Source: JAFASC01 sp034669505 (lineage in GTDB: Bacteria > Pseudomonadota > Alphaproteobacteria > Rhizobiales > Beijerinckiaceae). From it: a stretch of 64,000 bases of DNA. Below the pieces are notes generated by a model, which was not told where the DNA came from, made no database searches, and was given only the letters and a program-made list of their open reading frames with translations. Position 1 is the stretch's first letter. Every line of letters starts with the position of its first letter. A program made the translations under genes and the position numbers. The stretch is from assembly GCA_034669505.1 (NCBI GenBank), contig JAXDNJ010000076.1, forward strand, positions 1 through 64,000. Direction: 5' to 3'. Positions 45,116 to 54,400 of this stretch are shown piece by piece.

Positions 45116-45499
45116 CGGTCAAGCTCGCAAGTGTCCCGCACGACCGTTAACAGCCCGTTTAATTCAGCGTACCGCCAAATGTTCCAGGCAGGCCAGTCGC
45201 AGGTACGTTAGCCGCCATCAGGCGTTGAAATCAAGGCCCTACCAGCGCATTTTTCAGCGATGCTGCAACTTGGCAACGCCGCTGAAAACATAAGGAGCGC
45301 AACGCTTTAGTGCTGCCGAACGCCCATTCGGGAATCCTTCCGTTATGCACAAAAAGGCTTTTCAACGGCGAAGCCGGCGGCACTCTTGCGGCTCTTCGAA
45401 GAGATGGACATCCGTGCACCCGGTGGCAAGCACCGAATCGACCAGGTGCGACAACGCCACCCTTTTCCAAGGCAAGACCGCAACAATTGAGCATGCTCC
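45116..45499. other. Non-coding stretch upstream of AT-rich islet
   Basis: These 384 bases carry no convincing gene. Short frames on both strands lack ribosome sites and family features. The part nearest the PLD-like gene presumably holds the islet promoter, and there are imperfect inverted segments such as CCGTTATGCAC with CTTTTCAACGG near 45341-45370. It may contain the junction of an insertion, but no target duplication or integrase remnant was recognised. Confidence 0.5.
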
Positions 45500-46882
45500 T
45501 CACGCCCCCGGCAGGGTCAGCTCCCCCCGCAGTCCCCCGAGCGGGCTCGTTGCCAGGCTGAACGACCCCCCATAAGCCGCCGCCAGATCGCTGACGATCG
45601 ACAGGCCAAGACCAGAGCCGGGCTTCGTCTCGTCGAGGCGCCGGCCGCGGCGGGTCGCCTCGGCGCGGTCGTTCGGTGCGAGGCCCGGCCCATCATCATC
45701 GACAATGATGGTCAGGAGCGTCTGACCGGGACTTTCACCATCTTTGCTGTCGACCCTGAGATCGATCGAGGACTGCGCCCATTTGCAGGCGTTATCGAAG
45801 AGGTTGCCGACCATCTCTTCGAAATCCTGCTTTTCCCCGAGGAAGCGCAGGTCGTGCGGCACCTCGCTTGTGATCTTCAGCGCGCGATCGCGATAGATTT
45901 TCTCAAAGGTCCGCTGCAAGGCGGCGACTACCGGCTCGACCTCCGTCGCGGTTCCAACCGCCCCGGCGCGCGTCGCGGCGCGCGCGCGATCAAGATAGTA
46001 AGACACCTGATCGCGCATGATCCCAACCTGCTCGCCAACTTTTTCGGCGAAGGTGCTTTTGTTTGCTGCCGCCTCGTTCACGATCACACTGAGCGGCGTT
46101 TTCAAGGCATGCGCGAGATTGCCGACCTGCGTGCGTGCGCGCTGCACAATCTCCCGATTGGCGGCGATGAGCAGATTGAGCTCAGCCGCGACCGGTGCGA
46201 TGTCGCGCGGAAACGAGCCCTCAACACGATCGGTCTCGCCGCGGCGGATTTCCGCGATGCCTGCTTCGAGCTGGCGGAGCGGCCGCAGGCCGAAGCGCAC
46301 CTGAAAGGCGGTTGTGCCGACAAGCGCCAGCGCCAGCAGCGCGAAGGTGACCGCGAGCGCGATTTCGAAGCGCCGAATTTGCGCTTCAAGATCGGTAATC
46401 GAGGCTGCGACTTGCACGAGATAGATGCCGTTGCCCTCTGTATCGAGAACGCGCTCGACCAGCCGCAACGGGCGCTCATCGGGCCCTTTAATGGAAGCGC
46501 GTCGTAGGCCGCCTTCTTCCGCCGGAATACCCTCGTCGGCGAGGCGCGGAAGGCTCGCCGCAAACAGCGAACGCGAGGCCTGTACCTCCGGCTTTTCCGC
46601 GTCGAGCCGCGTCACCTGCCAGTACCAGCCGGACAGCGCGACTTCGAAGCGCGGATCGCCGAGCCCGCCAGTCTCGATGCGATCCGAGCCGCTCGTGACA
46701 ATGTCGGCAATGAGAGCCCGCTGAAATGCGCCAAGCCGGTCATCAAAGGCCTGTTCGCTGGTGCGACGATAATAGGCGGTGAGCAGCAACCCCGCGACCA
46801 GCAGGATCACAGAACTCCACAACGCCGACATGACAAACAGGCGGACCGCGATAGATTGCTCGCCAAATCGAAGGCGCGCCAT
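45500..46882 (-). CDS. feuQ: FeuQ-like sensor histidine kinase
   Basis: A 460-residue membrane kinase: helix 1 VMSALWSSVILLVAGLLLTA, a periplasmic sensor of about 140 residues, helix 2 IALAVTFALLALALVGTTAF, HAMP, H box VGNLAHALKTPLSVIVNEAA, N box NLFDNACKWAQ, G1 IVDDDGPGL and G2 GSGLGLSIVSDL. It follows the regulator by 6 bases. Sequence character and context match FeuQ of Rhizobium/Sinorhizobium, which with FeuP controls envelope functions including cyclic glucan export; the exact signal here is not known. Confidence 0.85.
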   Translation of the reverse strand: MARLRFGEQSIAVRLFVMSALWSSVILLVAGLLLTAYYRRTSEQAFDDRLGAFQRALIADIVTSGSDRIETGGLGDPRFEVALSGWYWQVTRLDAEKPEVQASRSLFAASLPRLADEGIPAEEGGLRRASIKGPDERPLRLVERVLDTEGNGIYLVQVAASITDLEAQIRRFEIALAVTFALLALALVGTTAFQVRFGLRPLRQLEAGIAEIRRGETDRVEGSFPRDIAPVAAELNLLIAANREIVQRARTQVGNLAHALKTPLSVIVNEAAANKSTFAEKVGEQVGIMRDQVSYYLDRARAATRAGAVGTATEVEPVVAALQRTFEKIYRDRALKITSEVPHDLRFLGEKQDFEEMVGNLFDNACKWAQSSIDLRVDSKDGESPGQTLLTIIVDDDGPGLAPNDRAEATRRGRRLDETKPGSGLGLSIVSDLAAAYGGSFSLATSPLGGLRGELTLPGA

Positions 46883-46888
46883 CCGGCG

Positions 46889-47581
46889 TCAGTGGCTTGC
46901 AGGTTGGGAGGCGGTGCTGCCGTCGGGGGAAGCAATCAAGTAGCCGAGACCGCGCACGGTCTGGATGACGTCGACCCCGAGTTTCTTGCGCAAGCGTCCG
47001 ACAAAAACTTCGATCGTGTTCGAATCCCTATCGAAGTCCTGATCGTAGAGATGCTCGACGATCTCGGTGCGGGAAATCACCCGGCCGGAATGATGCATGA
47101 GATAGGCGAGAAGCCGGTATTCGTGCGAAGTGAGCTTCACCGGGGCGCCATCGACGACGACACGGCCAGCCTTGGTGTCGAGCCGCACCGGCCCGCAGGT
47201 GAGCTCGTTTGTGGCGTGACCCGTCGCGCGGCGCAGGAGCGCGCGCAATCGCGCCAGCACCTCCTCCATATGAAACGGCTTGGCGACGTAATCATCGGCG
47301 CCGGCGTCAAAGCCCTGCACCTTATCGCTCCAGCGGTCGCGCGCGGTGAGGATCAGGACCGGCATCATGCGGCCGGCGCGCCGCCACTCCTCGAGAACGG
47401 TGATGCCGTCCTTTTTGGGCAAGCCGATGTCGAGCACGACCGCGTCGTACGGCTCGGTTTCGCCAAGGAAGTGCCCTTCCTCTCCGTCAAAGGCGCGGTC
47501 GACAGCATAGCCCGCCTGATCAAGCGCTTGAACGATCTGCCGATTGAGATCGCGATCGTCTTCGACGACGAGCAGCCGCAC
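46889..47581 (-). CDS. feuP: FeuP-like OmpR-family response regulator
   Basis: A 230-residue regulator with receiver Asp51 in AVVLDIGLPKKDGI, GADDYVAKPFHMEEVLARLR and an OmpR winged helix with LTSHEYRLLAYLMHHSGRV and FDRDSNTIEVFVGRLRKKLG. These blocks agree closely with FeuP/PhoP-type regulators of rhizobia. It lies 11 bases after a PepSY protein gene and just ahead of its kinase, so the three probably form one operon. Confidence 0.88.
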   Translation of the reverse strand: MRLLVVEDDRDLNRQIVQALDQAGYAVDRAFDGEEGHFLGETEPYDAVVLDIGLPKKDGITVLEEWRRAGRMMPVLILTARDRWSDKVQGFDAGADDYVAKPFHMEEVLARLRALLRRATGHATNELTCGPVRLDTKAGRVVVDGAPVKLTSHEYRLLAYLMHHSGRVISRTEIVEHLYDQDFDRDSNTIEVFVGRLRKKLGVDVIQTVRGLGYLIASPDGSTASQPASH

Positions 47582-47592
47582 GAGTCCTCCCG

Positions 47593-47919
47593 TTAGCGGC
47601 GCTCCACGGCTTTGCCGTTTGCCGCGTTGAAATGCACGCGGACAACATGCCCGTCGCGCCGCAGCAGACTGATCTCATAAATAAGCTCGTTGTTCCAGCG
47701 GCAGAGCCGGCCGTCGATCGCCTCGGCATGCGCCTCGCCGGCGGCCCGCCGCATCAGGACGAAAGGCTGGACCAAACGTGCCGAATCGATCTCCTCGCGC
47801 GTTTGGTCGGTCGAGAGACATTGCAGCGCAACGACCTGCGCAGCCCGAGACCGCACCGGCAGCAATATAGCCACGGCGCAGCAGAGGCCGATTGAGGTCG
47901 CGAGCAGGGGGAAGCGCAT
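47593..47919 (-). CDS. PepSY-domain periplasmic protein
   Basis: A 108-residue protein with signal peptide MRFPLLATSIGLCCAVAILL and a mature PepSY-like domain ending RWNNELIYEISLLRRDGHVV and HFNAANGKAVERR. PepSY modules commonly inhibit or present signals to partners. Its place as first gene ahead of a FeuP/FeuQ-like pair parallels the small negative regulator FeuN of Sinorhizobium, so a role in restraining the kinase is a fair inference. Homology to FeuN itself was not shown. Confidence 0.8.
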   Translation of the reverse strand: MRFPLLATSIGLCCAVAILLPVRSRAAQVVALQCLSTDQTREEIDSARLVQPFVLMRRAAGEAHAEAIDGRLCRWNNELIYEISLLRRDGHVVRVHFNAANGKAVERR

Positions 47920-47973
47920 TCCGCTCCAATCTTGGCAATTGCCGATGAATACGGCCTGAACGGTCCGTGAGGA

Positions 47974-48195
47974 TTAATTGGAGCGCTGGGTGGGGGCCTT
48001 GGCTGCGCAGAGGCTCTTCCACTTCGCGTTCTCGCGGTCGGCCTGCTCCTTGGTGGCGCGGGTGTCCTTGGCGCTCCAGTAAACTGGCCGCGCGACATCA
48101 CAATAAGGCGCAACAGCGATGGCCGGCTCCGCCTGCTGCTTGGCGCAGGCGCAGAGGAGGAGCGTGGCGAGAAGAACACCGGAGAGAGCGCGCAT
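47974..48195 (-). CDS. Rz1-like outer-membrane spanin lipoprotein
   Basis: A 73-residue lipoprotein: signal MRALSGVLLATLLLCACAKQ with the lipobox cysteine at residue 17, then a short mature part with YCDVARPVYWSAKDTRATKE and a C-terminal WKSLC. This last pattern (IxWSxxDTxxT...WxxLC) is common in phage Rz1-like lysis lipoproteins. It begins one base after the stop of a coiled-coil protein gene, as spanin pairs do. It should act with that partner to fuse inner and outer membranes at lysis. Confidence 0.72.
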   Translation of the reverse strand: MRALSGVLLATLLLCACAKQQAEPAIAVAPYCDVARPVYWSAKDTRATKEQADRENAKWKSLCAAKAPTQRSN

Positions 48196-48196
48196 T

Positions 48197-48445
48197 TCAA
48201 TCCTTCCGCTGGAATTCGGAATCGAGCGCCGCATCAGTCGGATCTTTGGCGTGCCGCGCGATGGCCTCGGCTTCGGCCTGTCGCGCCCGCTCGACCTGCG
48301 CCTGCGCTTTCGTCAAAGCCGCCGCAATCGCTTCCGCCTGCCCCGCCTCGAGAAGCCGGTTGTCGTGGGCCGACTGGAGGATCGTTTCGACAAAGCCAAT
48401 CAGCGTCGGCAGAAGCTTGAGGAGGAGAGGCAGAAACGCAAGCAT
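48197..48445 (-). CDS. Rz-like inner-membrane spanin candidate
   Basis: An 82-residue protein with an N-terminal hydrophobic segment (LAFLPLLLKLLPTLIGFVET) followed by a long alanine/glutamate/arginine-rich helix able to form a coiled coil (AIAAALTKAQAQVERARQAE). That is the layout of inner-membrane spanins, though it is shorter than lambda Rz. It sits between the holin-like gene and the Rz1-like lipoprotein gene with only 1-3 bases on either side. Direct sequence similarity to Rz is weak. Confidence 0.6.
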   Translation of the reverse strand: MLAFLPLLLKLLPTLIGFVETILQSAHDNRLLEAGQAEAIAAALTKAQAQVERARQAEAEAIARHAKDPTDAALDSEFQRKD

Positions 48446-48448
48446 CGT

Positions 48449-48670
48449 TCACTTTGCCGTATGCGTGATGATCGAGCCATCGGTTGCGGCGGCGCTCTTG
48501 CCGGCCCCCGGCGCAAGCGCGTTCGTCAGCATCTTGAAGACCCCGATGACGCCGACAATCACGCCCGCCGTTTGCGGCGAGACAAGCGTCGTCCAGTCGA
48601 AGCTCGAGGCAAATCCAAGCAGCGCCACCAGCGCGGCAAGAGCAAACTGCACCCACTTGTTGATGAGCAT
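48449..48670 (-). CDS. Phage holin-like membrane protein
   Basis: A 73-residue protein with two hydrophobic helices (WVQFALAALVALLGFASSF and VSPQTAGVIVGVIGVFKMLT) and an Ala/Gly-rich hydrophilic tail. Size, topology and place in front of spanin-like genes suggest a class II-type holin. ATG at 48670 is chosen because it gives a compact two-helix protein with AAGGA upstream; an in-frame start 51 bases earlier adds an unlikely basic segment. No separate endolysin was found nearby. Confidence 0.7.
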   Translation of the reverse strand: MLINKWVQFALAALVALLGFASSFDWTTLVSPQTAGVIVGVIGVFKMLTNALAPGAGKSAAATDGSIITHTAK

Positions 48671-48760
48671 AATCTTCGTCCTTTCAGACTGTGGCCGGAG
48701 CGGGAGAACACATCCGCGCACGACCGCCCCGGCCGGTCAGCCCCGCGCGCGGATTGCAGT

Positions 48761-48865
48761 TCAGAGCGGTTGCCTCGCGACTTCGTCACAGGCGCATTCG
48801 TGCAGCTGCCTGCCGCACCTGGCGCAAAGCAGCGGGCGCAGAAACGCTTTGATCAAGGCGCGCAT
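48761..48865 (-). CDS. 34-residue Cys-rich small protein
   Basis: A short open frame in the gap upstream of the holin: MRALIKAFLRPLLCARCGR, then QLHECACDEVARQPL. Four cysteines are spaced C-x2-C-x7-C-x-C, a pattern that could hold a metal ion. The start has AAGGAG exactly five bases before the ATG, the best ribosome site in the area, and the frame lies in line with the neighbouring phage genes. Very short Cys-rich reading frames are common in late phage operons but this one has no known function. It is below usual gene-finder limits. Confidence 0.55.
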   Translation of the reverse strand: MRALIKAFLRPLLCARCGRQLHECACDEVARQPL

Positions 48866-48921
48866 CACATCTCCTTCGCGGCATGTGTAGAAATTGGCCA
48901 TCGCTCGTCTCGAAATGAAGA

Positions 48922-48941
48922 GGCCGCCCTGGGGGGCGGCC
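48922..48941. terminator. Hairpin between late phage genes
   Basis: GGCCGCC, loop CTGGGG, GGCGGCC, downstream of the small phage gene at 48973. There is no T-run on the minus strand, so it may be an mRNA processing or attenuation structure rather than a complete terminator. Confidence 0.4.
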
Positions 48942-48972
48942 TTTCAGCGGGCGGCTTTGGTGTTTGTTTCGG

Positions 48973-49308
48973 TCAACTCGCCGTCTGGGCAGTTGAGCCG
49001 ACGCCGCCGGTGTCAGCCGCCGGGTTCGCGGCGACCGCCTTGGCGAGCGTGTCGGAATTACCGTTGATCTGATCGGCGAGCGCCTGCACCTGAGGATCGC
49101 TAGAGGTCTGCTTGATCTGCGCGGCAAGTCCGGAGATCAGCGTCGTAACTGAGGACACGATACTTGTCTCCTTTTGCACGGCGGCAGCGAGATTGTCGGT
49201 TGCCTGACTCATAAGTGTTTCCTTCTCAACGATGATCTGCAGCAAGCCAACAACTTGGTCGAGCTTGCGGTCGAGGGACCGGAGGATGCGAATGCACATC
49301 GATTTCAT
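48973..49308 (-). CDS. Small phage protein of tail/lysis region
   Basis: A 111-residue protein, or 79 residues if it starts at the internal ATG at 49212, which has AAGGAA seven bases upstream. The C-terminal part (ATDNLAAAVQKETSIVSSVT, then LISGLAAQIKQ and ALADQINGNSDTLAKAVAANP) is a recurrent helical phage protein family usually encoded after tail fibres. The N-terminal part RSLDRKLDQVVGLLQIIVEKE is amphipathic. GGAGG lies only two bases before the ATG at 49308, so the start is unsettled. Function unknown. Confidence 0.65.
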   Translation of the reverse strand: MKSMCIRILRSLDRKLDQVVGLLQIIVEKETLMSQATDNLAAAVQKETSIVSSVTTLISGLAAQIKQTSSDPQVQALADQINGNSDTLAKAVAANPAADTGGVGSTAQTAS

Positions 49309-49396
49309 GTCCTCCGGCTTCCAGCGCACGATCGCGCGGAACAAAAAACCCGCCTGGAGTGGCGGGTGATAAAGCGGCACGGCTGCTGTTAAACCG

Positions 49397-51415
49397 TCAC
49401 GGCCTGGCGATTCTCGCCTCTAGTTCGGCGAGCTCACGCCGTGTTGCGCGCAACGCTTGCCACAAGATTGCGATGAGCTGGTCAGGCCTTAGAAATTGCC
49501 GGCTCTCGCCATCTGCCGCCTGTTCGAGACCCCATGCGCCGAAATCACCGCCATTGGCGTCCATTGCCGTCTTGATCTCCTGCGCGATAAAACCCGCGTG
49601 GACCCGCGCACCTGCTTTCGGCGTGTACGTCACGTTCTCGCGGTGGATCATCTGACCGTCGGCGCCGAGGCCATCTTCAAAAACTGCCCGCTCCTCGTTA
49701 TATCCTCCGACCTTCCAACGGAATTTGATCGGTTCGACTGAATCGACGATCGAGGCTGCCTGCGTGGAAGAGACGCGCTCGACAATGTCTTTGTCACGCG
49801 CATCTGACGTCTGGATTGTGCCGGTGGCCGACCAAATCGCCGACCACCTCGCTGCCGCCTTACCGCAGCTATACACGTTGTCGCTGGAGGGAACGGCATT
49901 ACCGCCGACTGTCAATTTGTCTGTGCCGCCAGTGTTGCCGATCAGCAAATTGCCTGCTTCGTTGAAGCGTGCCGCTTCAACAATCGTTGTCGAACCAACC
50001 GGCGTTGTCCAGAACTCGACGCGGGCCGGCGCAGAAGTGTCGGTGAAGGTTTGACTGGCGACGAAGCGGGCTTGGGCGACACCTAACGTAGGACTCGTCG
50101 TTCCATGGCCAGCTCCGCCAAAAAACGCGATTATGTCATTGGCTTGCGTTGCCACTCTCGCCGCCGCCGTTCCTCGCGCCTGTCGAAAGTTCAGTCCAGG
50201 AAACCCGGTTCCGTAAGCATGCAGTTCGAGCAGGCAACCGTTACCGTCCGCGCTGATGAAATACCCGCTCGTCCAGCTCGACACCGTCGGAGCCGGCAAA
50301 GTCGCGGCACTGTTTGAACAGACAGTGAGCTGACCCTGTGCATTCGCCGAACCGATCGCGAGATTGCCGCTTTGATCTATCGTGACCCGGTCGGCGGGCG
50401 CGGCGGCTCCATCGGATGTCGACAGGACCAGCTTGGTTGGCGTTCCGTTAGCGGTCGGGGCAGCGGCAACCAGGCCTCTGATCGAGGCTCCGTGGCGCAT
50501 GGCGCTGCCGTCCGAGCCGGACAGGCTGATGCCGCCGAGATCATCTCCCGTGACGACGGCGCCCTGCGTGGCGGCCGTTGCGCCGCGGCTCTTGCCGAGG
50601 AACAAGCGAGCTCCGCTTGCGTCATTGCTAAACCGCGCGGCGAGCAAGGACGCGTCAGCACCCGTGCCCTGCACTTGCGATAGCGGTGTCACCGACCCTG
50701 CGGAAGACGCCGTGCTGAAGAACGCGTTGTTGCCGAGGACCAATCCGCCTGCCGGCGCAAATTTATCGCCGGCCGCATTCGACAGGATCAGAGCGTCGTA
50801 CCAAGTCGAACCGTTCGGCGACACCTTGAAATGGAAATTGTCATCGCCGGTGAGACCGACTTCGGCACGGCCCGAGTAATTATCCTGATAGAGCTGCGAG
50901 ACGGTGTTGGACGCACTGCTCTTGCTGAGCGTCTGCCGCATGTCGCCGCTGCCGCCCTCGCTCGAGGCCTTCGCGGTGAATAAGGCGCTGTTGAGTTTCG
51001 CTGCAAGTGTATTCGTCGCGTCGGCCGTTGTGCCTATACCGAGCTTCGCCAGATTTTGCAGGGTGTGGAACGAAAGGCCGAGATCCGCCCACGCGGCACC
51101 GTCGTAAATCAGAACGATGCCTTCGCTCTCCACATAGACTTGCCAGCCCTCTTGCGGCACGAAGAAGCGCCAGATTCCGTCCTGGAAAGCTGCGACGTTG
51201 TTTGTCTTGGCGGCAAAGGCACCTGTCGCACCGGAGCCGACGAGCCAGCGTCCGCCCTCGACGGGGCTCGCCGGAGCCGCGGTGACATTGCGGCTCGTGA
51301 CCGACAGCTGCACGAGGGCATCGAGCACACGCAAGGCATCGTTATGGGTAACGTGCTTCTGCGCTTGGGCCGCGTCGAGATACGGCAGACCGAGATGGAT
51401 CGAGTTCGTCATCAC
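49397..51415 (-). CDS. Tail fibre with DUF2793 and S74 chaperone domain
   Basis: A 672-residue protein. Residues 1-115 are DUF2793 (LPYLDAAQAQKHVTHNDALR, GGRWLVGSGATGAFA, QEGWQVYVESEGIVLIYDGA), found next to GTA gp15. A long Ser/Thr/Ala/Gly-rich beta region follows, then a C-terminal peptidase S74-type intramolecular chaperone starting SDARDKDIVERVS and continuing with VEPIKFRWKVGGYNEE and GFIAQEIKTAMDANGG. Such chaperones trimerise tail fibres and cut themselves off. It is therefore probably the receptor-binding fibre of the particle. Confidence 0.88.
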   Translation of the reverse strand: MMTNSIHLGLPYLDAAQAQKHVTHNDALRVLDALVQLSVTSRNVTAAPASPVEGGRWLVGSGATGAFAAKTNNVAAFQDGIWRFFVPQEGWQVYVESEGIVLIYDGAAWADLGLSFHTLQNLAKLGIGTTADATNTLAAKLNSALFTAKASSEGGSGDMRQTLSKSSASNTVSQLYQDNYSGRAEVGLTGDDNFHFKVSPNGSTWYDALILSNAAGDKFAPAGGLVLGNNAFFSTASSAGSVTPLSQVQGTGADASLLAARFSNDASGARLFLGKSRGATAATQGAVVTGDDLGGISLSGSDGSAMRHGASIRGLVAAAPTANGTPTKLVLSTSDGAAAPADRVTIDQSGNLAIGSANAQGQLTVCSNSAATLPAPTVSSWTSGYFISADGNGCLLELHAYGTGFPGLNFRQARGTAAARVATQANDIIAFFGGAGHGTTSPTLGVAQARFVASQTFTDTSAPARVEFWTTPVGSTTIVEAARFNEAGNLLIGNTGGTDKLTVGGNAVPSSDNVYSCGKAAARWSAIWSATGTIQTSDARDKDIVERVSSTQAASIVDSVEPIKFRWKVGGYNEERAVFEDGLGADGQMIHRENVTYTPKAGARVHAGFIAQEIKTAMDANGGDFGAWGLEQAADGESRQFLRPDQLIAILWQALRATRRELAELEARIARP

Positions 51416-51433
51416 TGTCCTGGATGATGAGTG

Positions 51434-54400
51434 TCAGTGAACCGGAAGATTTATCGCAAGCGGAAAGCCGCGCCCGACCGTGGCGCTCGTCTGATAAATT
51501 TGCAGACCCAGGGTCGTTTGAGCCGAACCGAAATCGCCGATCTCGTCGCTCGCTGCGTAAAGCGCCGAGGGTGACATGACCGATATCGAACGCGAGCCAC
51601 CGGGCGTCGCGATCACGATGTCATAGGCTTCGCGATCTTCGCCAAGCGGCACGTCGACCGGCTCCCATGCATCGGAGTCGATGCGGCTGCGCCGGGTAAA
51701 ATTGATCGTCACGCCGGAAGTGCCACGCACGGCACTCGCCTGCACCGGAGCGTAAGGCATCAGCGCCTTGCCGGTGACGCTCGTGGCGATCTCTGTGACG
51801 CCTGTATCAGCGTGATCGCGGTTCGCCGGACCAACGCGGAATTGCAATGTCTGGCCGAGACTGGACAAGCCCTGCGCCACCGGGAACAGCGCGTTGTCCA
51901 GCACGGCTACGATCGCGCCGGGCGCAACCGTCCGTGCGCTCAGACTCTCTTCTGCGCCGAGCCCGCGAATGAAGCGCGAGAGACGATATGTGTTCGTGCC
52001 GATAAGCTCCGCATTCGCATAGGCAAAAATCTCCCAGCTTCCATCGGAGGCTCGAATCGCCATCGCGGTTTTGCCGGCGAACATGTCGGCGTCACTGACC
52101 GAGAGGAGCGCGCCCTGCCCGATCCGCACCGTCAGCGAATTCAAAAGATCGAGGCGGCTCGCCGGCCCGGGACCTAACGTGCTGAGCGTGCTGCCGATGA
52201 TCGCGGCACGCGCTATCGTGCCGATGAGCCTGTACGTGCTGCGGTCGGCGCTTGCTTGCCAGACCGCCATCGCGCCCGGCCAGGGATCAGCGGCAACAGC
52301 CAGGTATTGGAGGGCGGTCGTGCCGCCCCGCACGATTGCAAGATCGAGCGCGACGACTTGCGGTGGCCCGGGAAAGCGCGGGACGCGCACGCTTCTTCGC
52401 GTGAGCGCCGGCTGCGCACGATCGTAGACAGACGGCTCGATCGCGCGCGCCGCAATTGTCCGAAACGCGCCGTCGCTGATCCGTTGAATCTCGAAGCGGC
52501 GTTGCTCCCCGCCGATCTCCAGAGCGACATCGTCGCTGGGTTCGAGCGCCACAAGGTTCGGGCGAACGCAAAACTCCACAGTCTCCCGCCCGACCCACAA
52601 ATCCTGCAGCGCGATTTCAGCGCGCCGTTGCGCTTCGGCACGATTCATCATCACGGCGGCTTCGCGCTGCGCATCGCGTTGCGACGAGCCTCCGAGCTTT
52701 CGTGAGAGGACGCTCGCGGGCTCATAATCCTCGTCGGAATCCGAGAACGCGATCGAAAGCTCGTGCGGCAGCTCCGACTCCTGGGCGCGAACGAGCCGCA
52801 CGAGGGTACCGTCTTTCGCGGGAACGAGATCGTCCAAGCCGATTTCGTAAGCCGCTTTGCCGGAATGCCCGGCAAAGCGCAGCGCGCCGCTCGAGGCGAT
52901 CGCGTCAAATCCAAACAGGTTCGCCAACGGCTCGATCGCCGCGCGCGCCGACATCGTGCGGTCGACTACATAGCCATCGATGAACCCGTCGACCGCGACG
53001 GACAACGGCGCCGAGTGAGGAAGGAGATCGCTCGCGAGCACCTCGACCAATGTGCTGAGCGGCGTGCCTTCCAAACGTCCGTTCAACCAGTGTCCGGTTT
53101 GCCAATTCGCCGCATCCGACCAATAGGTGGAGAGATCAGGAAACGCCGGAAACGGCCGCGCATCCCACGCCCAGACATGAATGCGCGCGGGGTCGACCAT
53201 TGGCGCGCTATAGACGCCGGATGTCGGATTGTTGCCGGTCTGATAGCCGGACGCACTCGGATCGAAGCGTCGTAGCGTCGCCTCCAGCGCGCAACGCTGC
53301 ATGAGATCGTCACGGAAGCCGCGCGAGAAATACGGCAGCCCGCCTTCGCTCGACTTCGCGTCGCGAAACACGTTCGGCGCATTGGCGCCGCGATCGACGG
53401 CCGGGCAGCCGGTCTCGGTCAGCCAAATCGGCTTGCTTTGCGGCACCCATGCCGTCGAATGCGTGACTTCAGCCCCGCCGACGCGTTCTGTATGCGGCTG
53501 CGACCACCAGGAGACGAGATCCTTCTGCCGGAAGACCCACGGCTTGTTGTAGGCGCCGTCGGTGATCGGCGTGCGCGTTTGCGCGGCGCGCGCATTGTCA
53601 TCGGCGTAGTACCAGTCGAAGGCTTCGCCCGATGCAACACGGCTCGAGAGATAATCGGGATCGTAGATCGAGGACGCGACGGCGGTATCAAGATGAACAT
53701 CGCCGTCGCGCCAGTCGGAGAGCGGCCAGTAGGCATCGACGCCGATGAAGTCGACAGCCGCCGCGCTCCAGACAGCATCGAGCGGAAAGCGCGCTTCGCT
53801 GCCGCCCCCAAGAACATGTGCTCCATATTCGGTCCAGTCCGCGGCATAGGAGATTTTCGTCGTTGCGCCGACAACCGCTTTCACATCTGCCGCGAGCGTC
53901 GCCAGCGCCTGCGCGGCGGGATAGGTGCCGCTTCCCGAGCGCACGCGCGTCAACGCGACGAGTTCGGAACCGATCAGAAGCGCGTCGACGCCGCCTGCGT
54001 CGACGCAGAGCTGCGCGTAATGCAGGATGAAGCGGCGGAAGGACCATTCGGTCGGCGACGGTACCGGGGAGCCGAAAAAGCTCGCGACTTGCGATGCCGC
54101 AGCGGCAGTGCCGTCGGGCGAGCCCGGCTGCCCCGGCGCCGGCGCGCAGGTGATGCGGCCGCGCCAGGGATAGGCGGGCTGACCGGCATTACCGCTATAG
54201 GGGTCGGCAAGCGCGTTTCCCGTGGGAATATCCATCATCACGAAGGGATAAAGCGTGACGAACAGACCGCGGGCGCGCAAATCCTGGATCGCACCGATCA
54301 CCGCGGCATCGGAGGGCGTGCCGCCGAATGCCGCCTGCCCGTCGAACGCAGACACGACGGGCGCGAAACCGCGCGTGAGCCCCGCGACGGACCAATCCAG

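Noticed and set aside
45231..45503. 90-codon minus-strand frame in the gap beside the AT-rich islet
   Set aside because: No ribosome site, no hydrophobic core pattern, and it overlaps the start of nothing recognisable.
48559..48789. 76-codon minus-strand frame overlapping the holin gene
   Set aside because: Arg/Ser-rich shadow of the holin with no ribosome site; the holin frame has two clear membrane helices.
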